From: Clarkia xantiana subsp. parviflora
Lineage: Eukaryota; Streptophyta; Magnoliopsida; Myrtales; Onagraceae
Assembly (NCBI GenBank): GCA_036873135.1
Contig: JAPTYO010000009.1
Coordinates: 39,820,756-39,884,755 of the forward strand
Length of the DNA stretch: 64,000 bases
Direction of reading: 5' to 3'
The translations under genes and the position numbers were made by a program. Below the pieces are notes generated by a model that saw nothing but the letters and a program-made list of their open reading frames with translations, was not told the DNA's origin and searched no databases. Shown in pieces: positions 48,294 to 57,945 of this stretch (positions are counted from its first letter, which is position 1; the number at the start of each line of letters is the position of its first letter).

Positions 48294-51200
48294 ATGGCAA
48301 GTGATCACAACCCTCCCGAGGAGGTGAAAAACCGGAAGAAAAGACCCGGGCGTCCCAGGAAGTCCCCGGCGAACAAAAGAGCGGGATGCCAAGCTCCAGC
48401 TGGGAGCCAGTCGGGACCCTCCCATATCCCAAGGGCTACTTCCGTAGCCTCATCCATACCAACGGACACTGTGCCCAACACACAGCACAGAGAGCCAAGA
48501 GACAAACACCACGCGCACCCGCCTGGTTTCGAGCCAGAAGGACATGGAGAAGAATCTCAGACAGAACTGCCTCAGGGCGAGCAGAGAGCGGGGGCAAACC
48601 CGATGCCCACCATCACTCCAGCAATGATGGCAGCGCTGGAAGAGTTAATCGCACTCCGCGAGTATCTCAAAACACAAGGATACGAAGCTCAGCCACCTCC
48701 GAACAACCAACAGCATGCTGCGCCAGCACGAGAGATGTCGCAAGACACTACTCACTATGGCAACCCTTTCCAGGGCAGACACCAACATGAGAGATATGAA
48801 CCTGCACGGTCATACACTCCTTTCCAAGGAGCTCAACAATGGAGGAACGAAAGACAGCCCCCATTCTACCACCCGCAGCAACCAATGAGAGACGATCCTT
48901 ATCAGGCCACAAGTAGGGATCAGTCCGACATCTACCGAAACAACGATCAGCCAAAACCTTCAACAGGTTACGCCGGACCGGCAAAGGGATTCACCGCTGA
49001 GATGTTAGAGGAGCTGGTGGAGAAGAAAATGAGGGAGGCAAAAATGAAGGGTATGCACGCTCTTGAAGAAGGGGCGTCACATCCGTTTGCTGAGCACTTG
49101 GTGAACAGTCACGTCCCTGACGCACTGTACCGAATAGGAGGAGACCCCTACCGGGGAAAAGGAGACCCGATTGAACACGTGCAAAAGCACGAGGCCTCTC
49201 TGCTAGGCAGGACAAAGAACCCGCATCACTTCGCAATGACGTTTTCACAAACTCTTGCCGGGACCGCAGCACACTGGTTCTTCTCACTGCCTTGTGGAAG
49301 CATCACTTCATGGGCAGATCTAAAAGCCAAATTCATCCGGCGATACATGGGTGAGCGCACACTGTTAAAAGGGGCAAACGCTCTGGACGACGTCCAACAG
49401 CAGAACGAAGAGTCCCTTGCCGACTACTACGTCCGCTTCAACCAGAACATTTCTGACATTCAGGGAAACCTGACCGAAGGAGAAATTGTTCGGGCTTTTA
49501 TCCGAAACCTCGGCCGAAGAGGCAATGCCTTAGCGGAGAAAATGGCGAAACGCCCAGCAGAGTCGATGGAAGAATTGGCCGCGAGAGTCAAAGAATATAT
49601 AGACCTTGAGAGATTCAGAAGTCAGAACAAGGCTAAAGTTGCTGCAGCTAAGGCAAAGGACAATCCAAAGCCACACCCAGGCAGCCAACAAGGAAAACAT
49701 TGGCAGCCTCAGCCAAAGAGACCTTTCCAAGGGGATTTCCAGAGGCCTAAAGAAGTAAATCTCGCCGACTGCATCCCTCTGAACGCCCCGCTGTCGGTGA
49801 TTTTGAGAGAAATGAAAAGCGCAAATATGTGGAAGGAGCCAAACAACTTTAGGAAAGGTCAGATGGGAAGCGACAAAGAGAAGTGGTGTGAAAACCACGA
49901 AGTTTTTGGCCACGAGACTGATAGCTGCATCAGTCTACGCTTTCGAATCAACAACTTCATCCTCAAGGGTGAGTTAAAGCAATTTGTGGACCAAGGCAAC
50001 AACCCCTCAAGAAAGACTCACCCAGAGTCGTCTAAAAGAACAAGCAAGGGAAAAGAGAAAGTTCATGACAACCCTCCGCCAGCCAAGCGAGGGGTAATCA
50101 ATGTCATACATGGAGGGCCTGCCGCTGGAGGACACATATCAAATGCTCGGGACATTTATGCATCTCAAGCAGTCACACTACCGAAGTACGGAAAGCGCAA
50201 GCAACCCGAACAAGAAAACGCAGTAATCGAATTCTCCAGAGAAGACCTGAAGCATATCGTTTATCCCCACGACGATGCTTTAGTTATTACCATGGACATC
50301 GACGGGTACGATGTGAAAAGAATTCTCGTGGATGGTGGAAGTTCTGCCGACATTCTACACATCAAAGTCCTGGAGCAACTAGGAAAATCTGTCAGGGACT
50401 TGTCCCCAGGAACCTTCTCATTGGTTAGCTTCGCAGGAGCAGCTACACAGCCCTTGGGCACAATCACACTTCCGGTCATCCTTGGCCAGGGGTGGAGAGC
50501 ATTGCATATCAACGTCACTTTTGTAGTTGTAGAATCCCTTGGAGCCTACAACGGAATCTTGGGACGAACAACGATCAATCCTTATGTGATCGTGCCCTCC
50601 ACCGTCCACCAAAAGATGAAGTTCCCGACAGAGCATGGGATTGGAGAAGTGCTGGGTGATCAGATAACTGCAAGGCGTTGCTACGTCAATGCCTTGAGAG
50701 CAAAGAACCAATACCATGTGGCCATGGTAAATTCCTTCAAAAGGCAGAAGATAGTTGATGAAAGAAAGAAGCAACCAATGGAACAAGCCATTACAATCTG
50801 GAAACCGCAAGAAAGCATCCAGTTATCACCATGGCAACAAATTTGGCTCGTTCAGCAGGGAGAAGACGAGTCAATCTCAGAATACTTCACCAGGTTCGCC
50901 TCCAATGCCTCAAACGCGAAAGCAACAAGAGAAGATGTGATAAGCGTGTTCTACGCAAATATGAACGTCAGATCTTTCCTTTTCTTCGGACGAACACATG
51001 GATGGCAAACAACAAGGACCATGGCGGATTTAAAGGAAAAGCTTGAGACAGCAATCTCTTGCGAGCAAGAACTGAGGAGGGGTACACCCCTCAGTTGGGA
51101 CAAAGGTGTTCGAGCAAAAACGAACAACCAGGAAGACGCAAGCTTTGGTATCAACAACATCTTCACACCGCTAAACACGGTGGCAGAAGACATTTACGTC

Positions 51201-51416
51201 AACCTGCTAGAGAACAAGCTCCCAAGTCCGCTTGCCTCAGAGACAGCTTTCTTGGGCAACGACATCAAAGAATGGTGCAAGTTCCATAAAACTTGGGGGC
51301 ACAACACAAACAAGTGTCCACCATTACACTGGGAAATCGAAGAATGCATCAGGCTAGGTGTACTAGGGCGATTTGGTGCAACCAACTATGCGACATCATC
51401 ATCAAACCAGCCATGA
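48294..51416 (+). CDS. gag-pro: E: Gag - protease - second Gag-like module polyprotein (1040 aa)
   Basis: The ATG at 48294 is chosen because it is the first after the primer site and sits in ACCATGG; the frame stays open upstream into the LTR. Approximate residues: basic N-terminus with an AT-hook-like KRPGRPRK; Gag core 260-410 (LAGTAAHWFFSLPCG, EESLADYYVRF, EIVRAFIRNL); knuckle CENHEVFGHETDSC near 530; aspartic protease with VDGGSSA near 680 and GILGRTTINP near 765. Where RT should follow, residues 840-1040 instead resemble Gag again (EDESISEYFTRF, MADLKEKLETAI) and end with a second knuckle CKFHKTWGHNTNKC near 993. No stop or frameshift is seen. No RT, RNase H or integrase motif is present. 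The second-Gag reading is by eye. Confidence 0.85.
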   Translation: MASDHNPPEEVKNRKKRPGRPRKSPANKRAGCQAPAGSQSGPSHIPRATSVASSIPTDTVPNTQHREPRDKHHAHPPGFEPEGHGEESQTELPQGEQRAGANPMPTITPAMMAALEELIALREYLKTQGYEAQPPPNNQQHAAPAREMSQDTTHYGNPFQGRHQHERYEPARSYTPFQGAQQWRNERQPPFYHPQQPMRDDPYQATSRDQSDIYRNNDQPKPSTGYAGPAKGFTAEMLEELVEKKMREAKMKGMHALEEGASHPFAEHLVNSHVPDALYRIGGDPYRGKGDPIEHVQKHEASLLGRTKNPHHFAMTFSQTLAGTAAHWFFSLPCGSITSWADLKAKFIRRYMGERTLLKGANALDDVQQQNEESLADYYVRFNQNISDIQGNLTEGEIVRAFIRNLGRRGNALAEKMAKRPAESMEELAARVKEYIDLERFRSQNKAKVAAAKAKDNPKPHPGSQQGKHWQPQPKRPFQGDFQRPKEVNLADCIPLNAPLSVILREMKSANMWKEPNNFRKGQMGSDKEKWCENHEVFGHETDSCISLRFRINNFILKGELKQFVDQGNNPSRKTHPESSKRTSKGKEKVHDNPPPAKRGVINVIHGGPAAGGHISNARDIYASQAVTLPKYGKRKQPEQENAVIEFSREDLKHIVYPHDDALVITMDIDGYDVKRILVDGGSSADILHIKVLEQLGKSVRDLSPGTFSLVSFAGAATQPLGTITLPVILGQGWRALHINVTFVVVESLGAYNGILGRTTINPYVIVPSTVHQKMKFPTEHGIGEVLGDQITARRCYVNALRAKNQYHVAMVNSFKRQKIVDERKKQPMEQAITIWKPQESIQLSPWQQIWLVQQGEDESISEYFTRFASNASNAKATREDVISVFYANMNVRSFLFFGRTHGWQTTRTMADLKEKLETAISCEQELRRGTPLSWDKGVRAKTNNQEDASFGINNIFTPLNTVAEDIYVNLLENKLPSPLASETAFLGNDIKEWCKFHKTWGHNTNKCPPLHWEIEECIRLGVLGRFGATNYATSSSNQP

Positions 51417-51970
51417 CGAAATGGGAGAAACAGCTCTTTTCTAGATTACTTTGCGAATTCCTACTACTTCTAGTATAATCAATGTAAATACACGCAAGTA
51501 TCTAATAAAGTCAATCTACGTTTGTAGGTACATACTTATCTCTTGCACGCAGTTTTTTGGATTAAACGCGAAGCAACAAAACTACGCGCATATTATCTAC
51601 TTCAATAATCCAAGAAACTATGCCGTGTGCAAGCAAAATCTATTACGCGTTATGACAACGCTTATCAACAACAACCTACTCATATTGACGACTACATCAC
51701 GACGTCATCATGGAACCAAAACAGGGAAGTTTCTTACACAAACAAGGAATCCTTGTATCAAATTCCTTTACTGCATTCATAACTAAAAAGAAAATTTTAT
51801 GACTTCATACTTTTGCGAACTTATAAAAATTACAACTATCTAACAAAAGCAACTCTACTCGTAGGTACATGTTACACTACGATTACTACTCAGGAATGAT
51901 ACCAGGTAGTAACCTATACACAAAAATCTACTCCAGCAATACAAGCTAAGCATTATATGCAAGGAGGGAG
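51417..51970. other. E: start of the 3' non-coding region
   Basis: AT-rich, with no recognisable coding frame and no RT remnant. Confidence 0.5.
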
Positions 51971-51972
51971 TT

Positions 51973-52165
51973 ATGGACGTCAACTACAAGCAGTGTCTCG
52001 GACTAACACCAAGGCCTATTATTAAAACGACGACTATTCAGGACGTCAACTACAAGCAATGTCTCGGATTAACACCAAGACCAATTATTAAAACGTCGAC
52101 TGTTCAGGACGACAGATACAAGCAATACCTTGGAGTAACGCCAAGGCCTATTATAAAAATAGCAT
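51973..52165 (+). repeat. E: 66-bp tandem triplicate
   Basis: Three copies of a 66-bp unit (core ACACCAAGGCCTATTATTAAAAC) with increasing divergence. The unit is a multiple of three, so one frame stays open (22-residue period, CLGLTPRPIIK). Whether it is translated is unknown. Confidence 0.8.
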
Positions 52166-52249
52166 GTTGAGTGGCAAATCTTCATGTTCATAAGCCATTC
52201 CCTGGATCCAGAACAGGATGGGCATACTGGGTTGATCACCCTTTAAGCT

Positions 52250-52700
52250 ATGGGCGTCCTCTATCTAGACGACACTCCGGACTCCAAGGGTTCATTATTT
52301 GAAATAGGTGTCCTCTGTTTAGACGACACTACGGACTCCAAGGGTTCATTCTGTGAAATGGGCGTCCTCTATCTAGACGACACTCCGGACTCCAAGGGTT
52401 CATTATGTGAAATGGGCGTCCCCTGTTTAGACGACACTCCGGACTCCAAGGGTTCATTATTTGAAATAGGTGTCCTCTGTTTAGACGACACTACGGACTC
52501 CAAGGGTTCATTCTGTGAAATGGGCGTCCTCTATCTAGACGACACTCCGGACTCCAAGGGTTCATTATGTGAAATGGGCGTCCTCTGTTTAGACGACACT
52601 CCGGACTCCAAGGGTTCATTATTTGAAATGGGTGTCCTCTGTTTAGACGGCACTCCGGACTCCAAGGGTTCATTCTTCAGTGTCCTCTATTTAGACGACA
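52250..52700 (+). repeat. E: 54-bp tandem array
   Basis: About eight copies of a 54-bp unit with GACGACACTCCGGACTCCAA and GTTCATTATGTGAAATGGGC, in an order suggesting a higher-order block of about four units duplicated. The plus frame reads an acidic 18-residue repeat (LDDTPDSKGS). No start context or partner domain supports a protein. Confidence 0.85.
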
Positions 52701-54060
52701 CTACGAATTCCTGGCCAGAATTCGATTTATACGGCAAAAGTCCTCTGGCAAAGACGACAATTCCGTACTATAGGTTTTCAAACCGTGTTGCATGGTTCCT
52801 GGACGCAGAAAGCATGCATCACATTTCATATTCTCAAAAAGTGTTACATGATCCCTGGACGCAGGAATCATGTATCACCAATATTTTTTCAGTCATTTTA
52901 CCAAAATTTTGCCATATATATATATCAAACATTTTATATATCAAACACCTTTCCAAAATTTTTTTTTTTTCTTTTTGGAAAGATGATTTTTGGAGGCATC
53001 CCTTTCAATGACAAAATATTTTCTCAAATATTTTATCAACAAGCCTTTTAGATTTCACAAAATGCTTCTTCAAAAACTTAGATGTTTTTATGTATGCTTC
53101 CCCAATGCGGGTTGATACACGCTGTCAGGTGCTTACCCTGTATAAAACTCATAAAACTTACAAGTCGAGTCTTGTACAACGTCGCCTTAGAGTGGAACTA
53201 AGAGACGGTATAAACTATTATCTTGCGTTGTCAAGATAACATCTCTCAAATGATGTTTTTATGTATGCTTCCCCAACGCGGGTTGATACACGCTGTCAGG
53301 AAAGAAGGATAATATGCATAATGCATCAGGCAGGCAATCAGAAGAACATCTCAACTTATCAATCAGGAAGTGGCTATCGGTCACGACCGCAGGAATTATG
53401 TCTACATTACGAGTCATCCGCACTCAATAAACATAGTAAGTGATAACGGTATGAAATATTACTACCAAGTTATCATGCCAACTACTATATATAAAGCAGG
53501 TTCAAACGACGTAGTTCAAAACGAACAAGTCGGAAGCATCAACTAAGGAACAACTATAACAAACCTTCAAGCATGGAAGCCGGGGGGCAAACAGACTCAG
53601 AAACGAGTTCAGAATATCTAAAAGGTGGCACGAATTAAAGAATGCCGTCATCTCTAACAGGACTCGACGGAACAAGCAGAAGTTTCCACCGTCTTCTCCA
53701 AGCAAAATCTATAATGTGCAAGTCACAACATCCTATGCTCTACCCATCCTGCCATGCCGTGGAGTCTATCCAAGAGAGGCAGTCATAGTACTTAACAATG
53801 TCCAGGTGACGAAATGTCATGCAAGCAAAAGCATGAACAAAGAATTATCAACAAACACTTACCTCAGTAGGAGTAACGCTCCTCCTTGGGCCGGTCCCTC
53901 GACCGGGGGGCAGAAGACGCCACTACACAACCCTCAACTCTATTTCCCTTATCACAAGAAAGGGGTAGCACGGTCATGCTCAGCATAAAGAACCAAGAAT
54001 CGCTCGAGGAACACGCCCCTGCGTCGGATCTCTCGAGAATTATGCTAAAAACAGAAACTG
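52701..54060. other. E: non-coding region shared with F
   Basis: No gene seen. A 45-bp direct repeat (TTTTTATGTATGCTTCCCCAA(T/C)GCGGGTTGATACACGCTGTCAGG type) occurs at 53085 and 53246. Homologous blocks are in F on the other strand. Confidence 0.55.
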
Positions 54061-54064
54061 CAGC

Positions 54065-54760
54065 TGGAAATATTTTCTAAGTATTTCCATGTACGTACAT
54101 ACATGTCGACGAGGGTGCACGTCGACGAGAAGAAAATATTTTCTAAGTGTTTCCATGTACGTACATACATGTCGACAAGGGGGCATGTCAACGAAGAAAA
54201 AATATTTTCTAAGTATTTCCATGTACGTACATACATGTCGACGAGGGTGCACGTCGACGAGAAGAAAATATTTTCTAAGTGTTTCCATGTACGTACATAC
54301 ATGTCGACAAGATTGCATGTCGACGAGAAGAAAATATTTTCTAAGTATTTCCATGTACGTACATACATGTCGACGAGGGTGCACGTCGACGAGAAGAAAA
54401 TATTTTCTAAGTGTTTCCATGTACGTACATACATGTCGACAAGGGGGCATGTCAACGAAGAAAAAATATTTTCTGAGTATTTCCATGTACGTACATACAT
54501 GTCGACGAGGGTGCACGTCGACGAGAAGAAAATATTTTCTAAGTGTTTCCATGTACGTACATACATGTCGACAAGGTTGCATGTCGACGAAGAAAAAATA
54601 TTTTCTAAGTATTTCCATGTACGTACATACATGTCGACGAGGGTGCACGTCGACGAGAAGGAAATATTTTCTAAGTGTTTCCATGTACGTACATACATGT
54701 CGACGAGGGGGCATGACAACAAGGGGAGAATATTTGCTAAGTATTTTCACATACGCACAT
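54065..54760. repeat. E: 66-bp minisatellite with dimeric order
   Basis: Ten units, exact 66-bp spacing (GTACGTACAT at 54091, 54157, 54223, 54289 and so on to 54685), plus a decayed one. Two unit types alternate (TAAGTATTTCC with GTGCACGTCGACGAG, then TAAGTGTTTCC with GCATGTCAACGAAG or similar), giving a 132-bp higher-order repeat. The same unit is in F. Confidence 0.92.
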
Positions 54761-55401
54761 GAACGTCAACAAAGATGTATTGCATACAACGAGTAGCTAT
54801 GCCCCCTAAGCATGCCAACGACGCACATCGTCAAAGCTCATACGACGACATCTATGGTAACAAACATTAGACATCGCTTAATATTTTCTAAGTGTTTTAG
54901 CATACTTGCAGGAAACAACCAATAATCTCTACCTGACATTCAACCGTTAACGTCAACGCGTGTATCAACGTCAACGCGTGCATCAATATCATCGCGCGTG
55001 TCAAGTCAATCATCATGGGCGTATGTTGCAATCGCATGATCCAAGATTCGGTAATCACTTAGTCATTTTAGAAACATACGATTTCTATTTTCTTGATTTA
55101 CGTAATTACGATCTTGCCACGTCCTTTATTCATACTTACATGTTGATAGACGCATTCTTGCATAAGTGCATTACCACTTGCCCATGTCCCCGACAATAAT
55201 CGTACTCGCACATATACATTTCCTGTTGCACTAACCATGATAGTAGGAAATAAAGTCATTCGGCCGGAAAGTCAAGCAACGGACGAAATCAAGATTCCTA
55301 CACCCGACCGACGATCAAAATTAAAAGGTTAGCGTCAGACTCAAATTGGACAAGTATCCTAACTTAAAATAGAGTCAAGAAAGGTTCTAAACCGTTTCTT
55401 A
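54761..55401. other. E: 3' non-coding tail
   Basis: No gene. Contains short GTCAACGCGTG repeats (54950-55000), then the polypurine tract at 55402-55414. Confidence 0.5.
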
Positions 55402-55414
55402 ACTCGGGGGCAAG

Positions 55415-56124
55415 TGATGGATAAATGTCCAATTCGGGTTCGTATTTACGCTTCGGGCCTCGCAAACACGTCAAAAATTACATCTCGGCTCCGAAAAACA
55501 CCTCCCACGGTATCAAAACGGTCCGGAGGCGCGTTTACGCGCGTCCGGACCGGACCTCCGGGTTGCGTGACAATTCGGACCTCGCCGAATTGCCCAAGTT
55601 CGACGAGGTCCGGATTGCCTTACGGGTATCGCGCTATTACCGTACCCGCGATCGCCGTTACGTATAGAGAAGTCAAGTTCGTGCATTACCAATGTGGATG
55701 ACGGTTCCCGTTTGTCTCCTTGAACCGTCGTCGAACCGCTCTAAAACCGGGTCCGGTCTCAAGGAAGCCTATAAATAGGAGGCCTTGGCCACCCATTTTC
55801 ACTCACTCTCTCATTTGCCCAACTTTGGTATTTTGAGCTCTGACTTCTCTCTAGAACTTTCTCTCTCTAGAAATTACCCTTTTGCCACTATAGTAACTTA
55901 GGCATCGGAGAGGGCTCCGCTAGCACCACCCCCCCCTCTCCGTGCTAGCATTGGTCCTTTGCGCAGGATCCGACGCCCGAGACACAGATTTGCCGGGTCA
56001 CAACCTCGCCGAGTCACAACCTTGCCGGGTCACAACCTTGCCGGGTCACAACCTCCGACAGAAGGGTCCTAACCCGCACAACCTCAGACGCGTCCTCGTG
56101 ACCTCAGTCGTCCCGGACGCAACA
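55415..56124 (+). repeat. E: 3' LTR (710 bp)
   Basis: Nearly identical to the 5' LTR, without the 27-bp segment. TATAAATA at 55770-55777, leader stem at 55919-55926 with 55942-55949. The right TSD acatc follows. Confidence 0.95.
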
Positions 56125-57000
56125 ACATCCACGCGGATATCCATGGAATGGCCATTCGTCTGGTGGAGGTAAGGTTCCTATTTTCACCCTTTAATCGATA
56201 AGGCAGGATATTCATGTGCTAACCTTTTCCTCTTTTCTTCGCAGGAGATGGCGGACGTAAACTGCTGCTTCGGGTACATCCTGGCCCTCGAGGAGGCTCT
56301 GGAGCAGGAGCGGGCCAAGGGGGCTCCCGCGGTTGTAGCCAAGCTCGAGGAGGATCTCGCCGCCTCCGACTCTTCGAGGGGAAAATTGGCTAAGGAGCAG
56401 GCCCTCCTTAATCGAAAGACTCGGGACCTCCAAAAGCAGGTTCTTGACTTCGAGGGGCTACTGAAGCGGGAGCAGCAGGAGCAGAAAAAGGATGCGGAGG
56501 CTCGGGACAGACTTGTCCTCGAGAAGAAGGCTCTGGAAGACGCCAAGGCGGGGCTGGAGCGGGAAATTGCTGAGGTCCCTGCCAAGCTGGCCGAGGCTGA
56601 AACCAAGGGTCGGGAAGATTATCGGGGCTCTGAGGACTTCCAAGCTGACGCGGTGAAATTCTGCACCACGGAGGTGGAGAACACCCTCTTCAACGCGGTC
56701 AAGGAGCTCCATCTGGAGTATGGCGACGCCATTAAATTCGATAAGTATGCGACTCTCGCCCCCTTTGCGAAGAGGTATTTCGACCTCTCGGAGGAGAGTG
56801 ATGAGGGCAACACCCCCGCGGGTATTGAAGACGTGGCGGAGCTTCCAAGTGCTGATCTCCCAACAGTTGATCCTCCGATAATCGACCCTCCAGCAACTGA
56901 ACCTTCACCGACTGACCTCCAAGGGTCCAAATCTGTGGAGCCTTTTGCCACAGATCTCGTGGATCCTGCTTCCGCCGATGCTGACGAGGACCAAGCTTAA
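56125..57000 (+). pseudogene. D: antisense gene, end of exon 3 and exon 4
   Basis: After the target copy, exon 3 continues to GTGGAG (56168) with donor GTAAGG. The acceptor TTCGCAG is at 56244 and exon 4 runs 56245-57000 (TAA). Exon 4 is fully open: CCFGYILALEEALEQ, a long coiled coil, EDFQADAVKFC, then an acidic Pro-rich tail. Removing E and one target copy restores collinearity with B. The gene was already dead from stops in exons 2 and 3, or decayed afterwards; the order cannot be told. Confidence 0.85.
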
Positions 57001-57099
57001 TGCTCTATCTTTATAGTCCTTGTAATTTTTCTCTCTTTGTATTGAATCCTCGGGCCTTTGAGCCCTCACAAATAGCAAACTATTTTAGTTCCGATTTAT

Positions 57100-57945
57100 C
57101 TTTGCACTTCTTAAAGCGACTTAACTATGCCACTTAAGGCGAAACCACGCCACTTAAGGCGAAACCACACCACTTAAGGCGAAACCACGCCACTTAAGGC
57201 GAAACCACGCCACTTAAGGCGATTTAATCATACTTGCGCCATTGAAGACGACTTCGATAAACAACTCGCACCACTGAAGGCGACTTAATAACTTGCACCA
57301 CTTAAGGCGTCTTAACAACTTGCACCACTTAAGGCGACTTTACATCGTGAACCACTTAAGGCGGCTTTACATCGTGCACCACTTAAGGCGGCTTTACATC
57401 GTGCACCACTTAAGGCGACTTAACATCGTGCACCACTTAAGGCGACTTTACATCGTGCACCACTTAAGGCGACTTAACAACTTGCACCACTTAAGGCGAC
57501 TTTACATCGTGCACCACTTAAGGCGACTTAACAACTTGCACCACTTAAGGCGACTTTACATCGTGTACCACTTAAGGCGGCTTTACATCGTGCACCACTT
57601 AAGGCGGCTTTACATCGTGCACTACTTCAGGCGACTTAACATCGTGCACCACTTAAGGCGACTTTACATCGTGCACCACTTAAGGCGACTTAACAACTTG
57701 CACCACTTAAGGAGACTTTACATCGTGCACCACTTAAGGCGACTTAACAACTTGCACCACTTAAGGCGACTTTACATCGTGCACCACTTAAGGCGACTTA
57801 ACAACTTGCACCACTTAAGGCGACTTTACATCGTGCACCACTTAAGGCGACTTAACAACTTGCACAACTTAAGGCGACTTTACATCGTGCACCACTTAAG
57901 GAGACTTAACAACTTGCACCACTTAAGACGACTTTACATCGAGCA
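57100..57945. repeat. D: 27-bp minisatellite, the most regular of the four
   Basis: Five short GAAACCACGCCACTTAAGGC units, then about 24 copies of 27 bp with core CACCACTTAAGGCGACTT. Two unit types (CTTAACAACTTG and CTTTACATCGTG endings) alternate over much of the array, giving a 54-bp higher-order repeat. A Leu/Arg/His-rich ORF across it is a side effect of the 27-bp period. Confidence 0.9.

Larger units (their letters stand above)
47516..56124 (+). mobile_element. Element E: young Gag-protease-Gag' retrotransposon without RT or integrase
   Basis: Two LTRs (47516-48251 and 55415-56124), primer site TGGCGCC at 48253, polypurine tract (55402-55414) and TSD acatc (47511-47515 and 56125-56129) define an intact 8609-bp insertion in exon 3 of D's antisense gene. 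The LTRs differ only by one substitution, a C-run length change and a 27-bp segment, so it is very recent. It encodes one long polyprotein and has about 4 kb of repeat-rich 3' non-coding sequence. It must depend on another element for reverse transcriptase and integrase. Confidence 0.95.

Noticed and set aside
54065..54760. CRISPR-like regular repeats
   Set aside because: Units are contiguous 66-bp tandem repeats without unique spacers, inside a plant retrotransposon.
54040..54796. Four overlapping ORFs over 200 residues on both strands
   Set aside because: They are all the 66-bp minisatellite in different frames, with no start context or domain.
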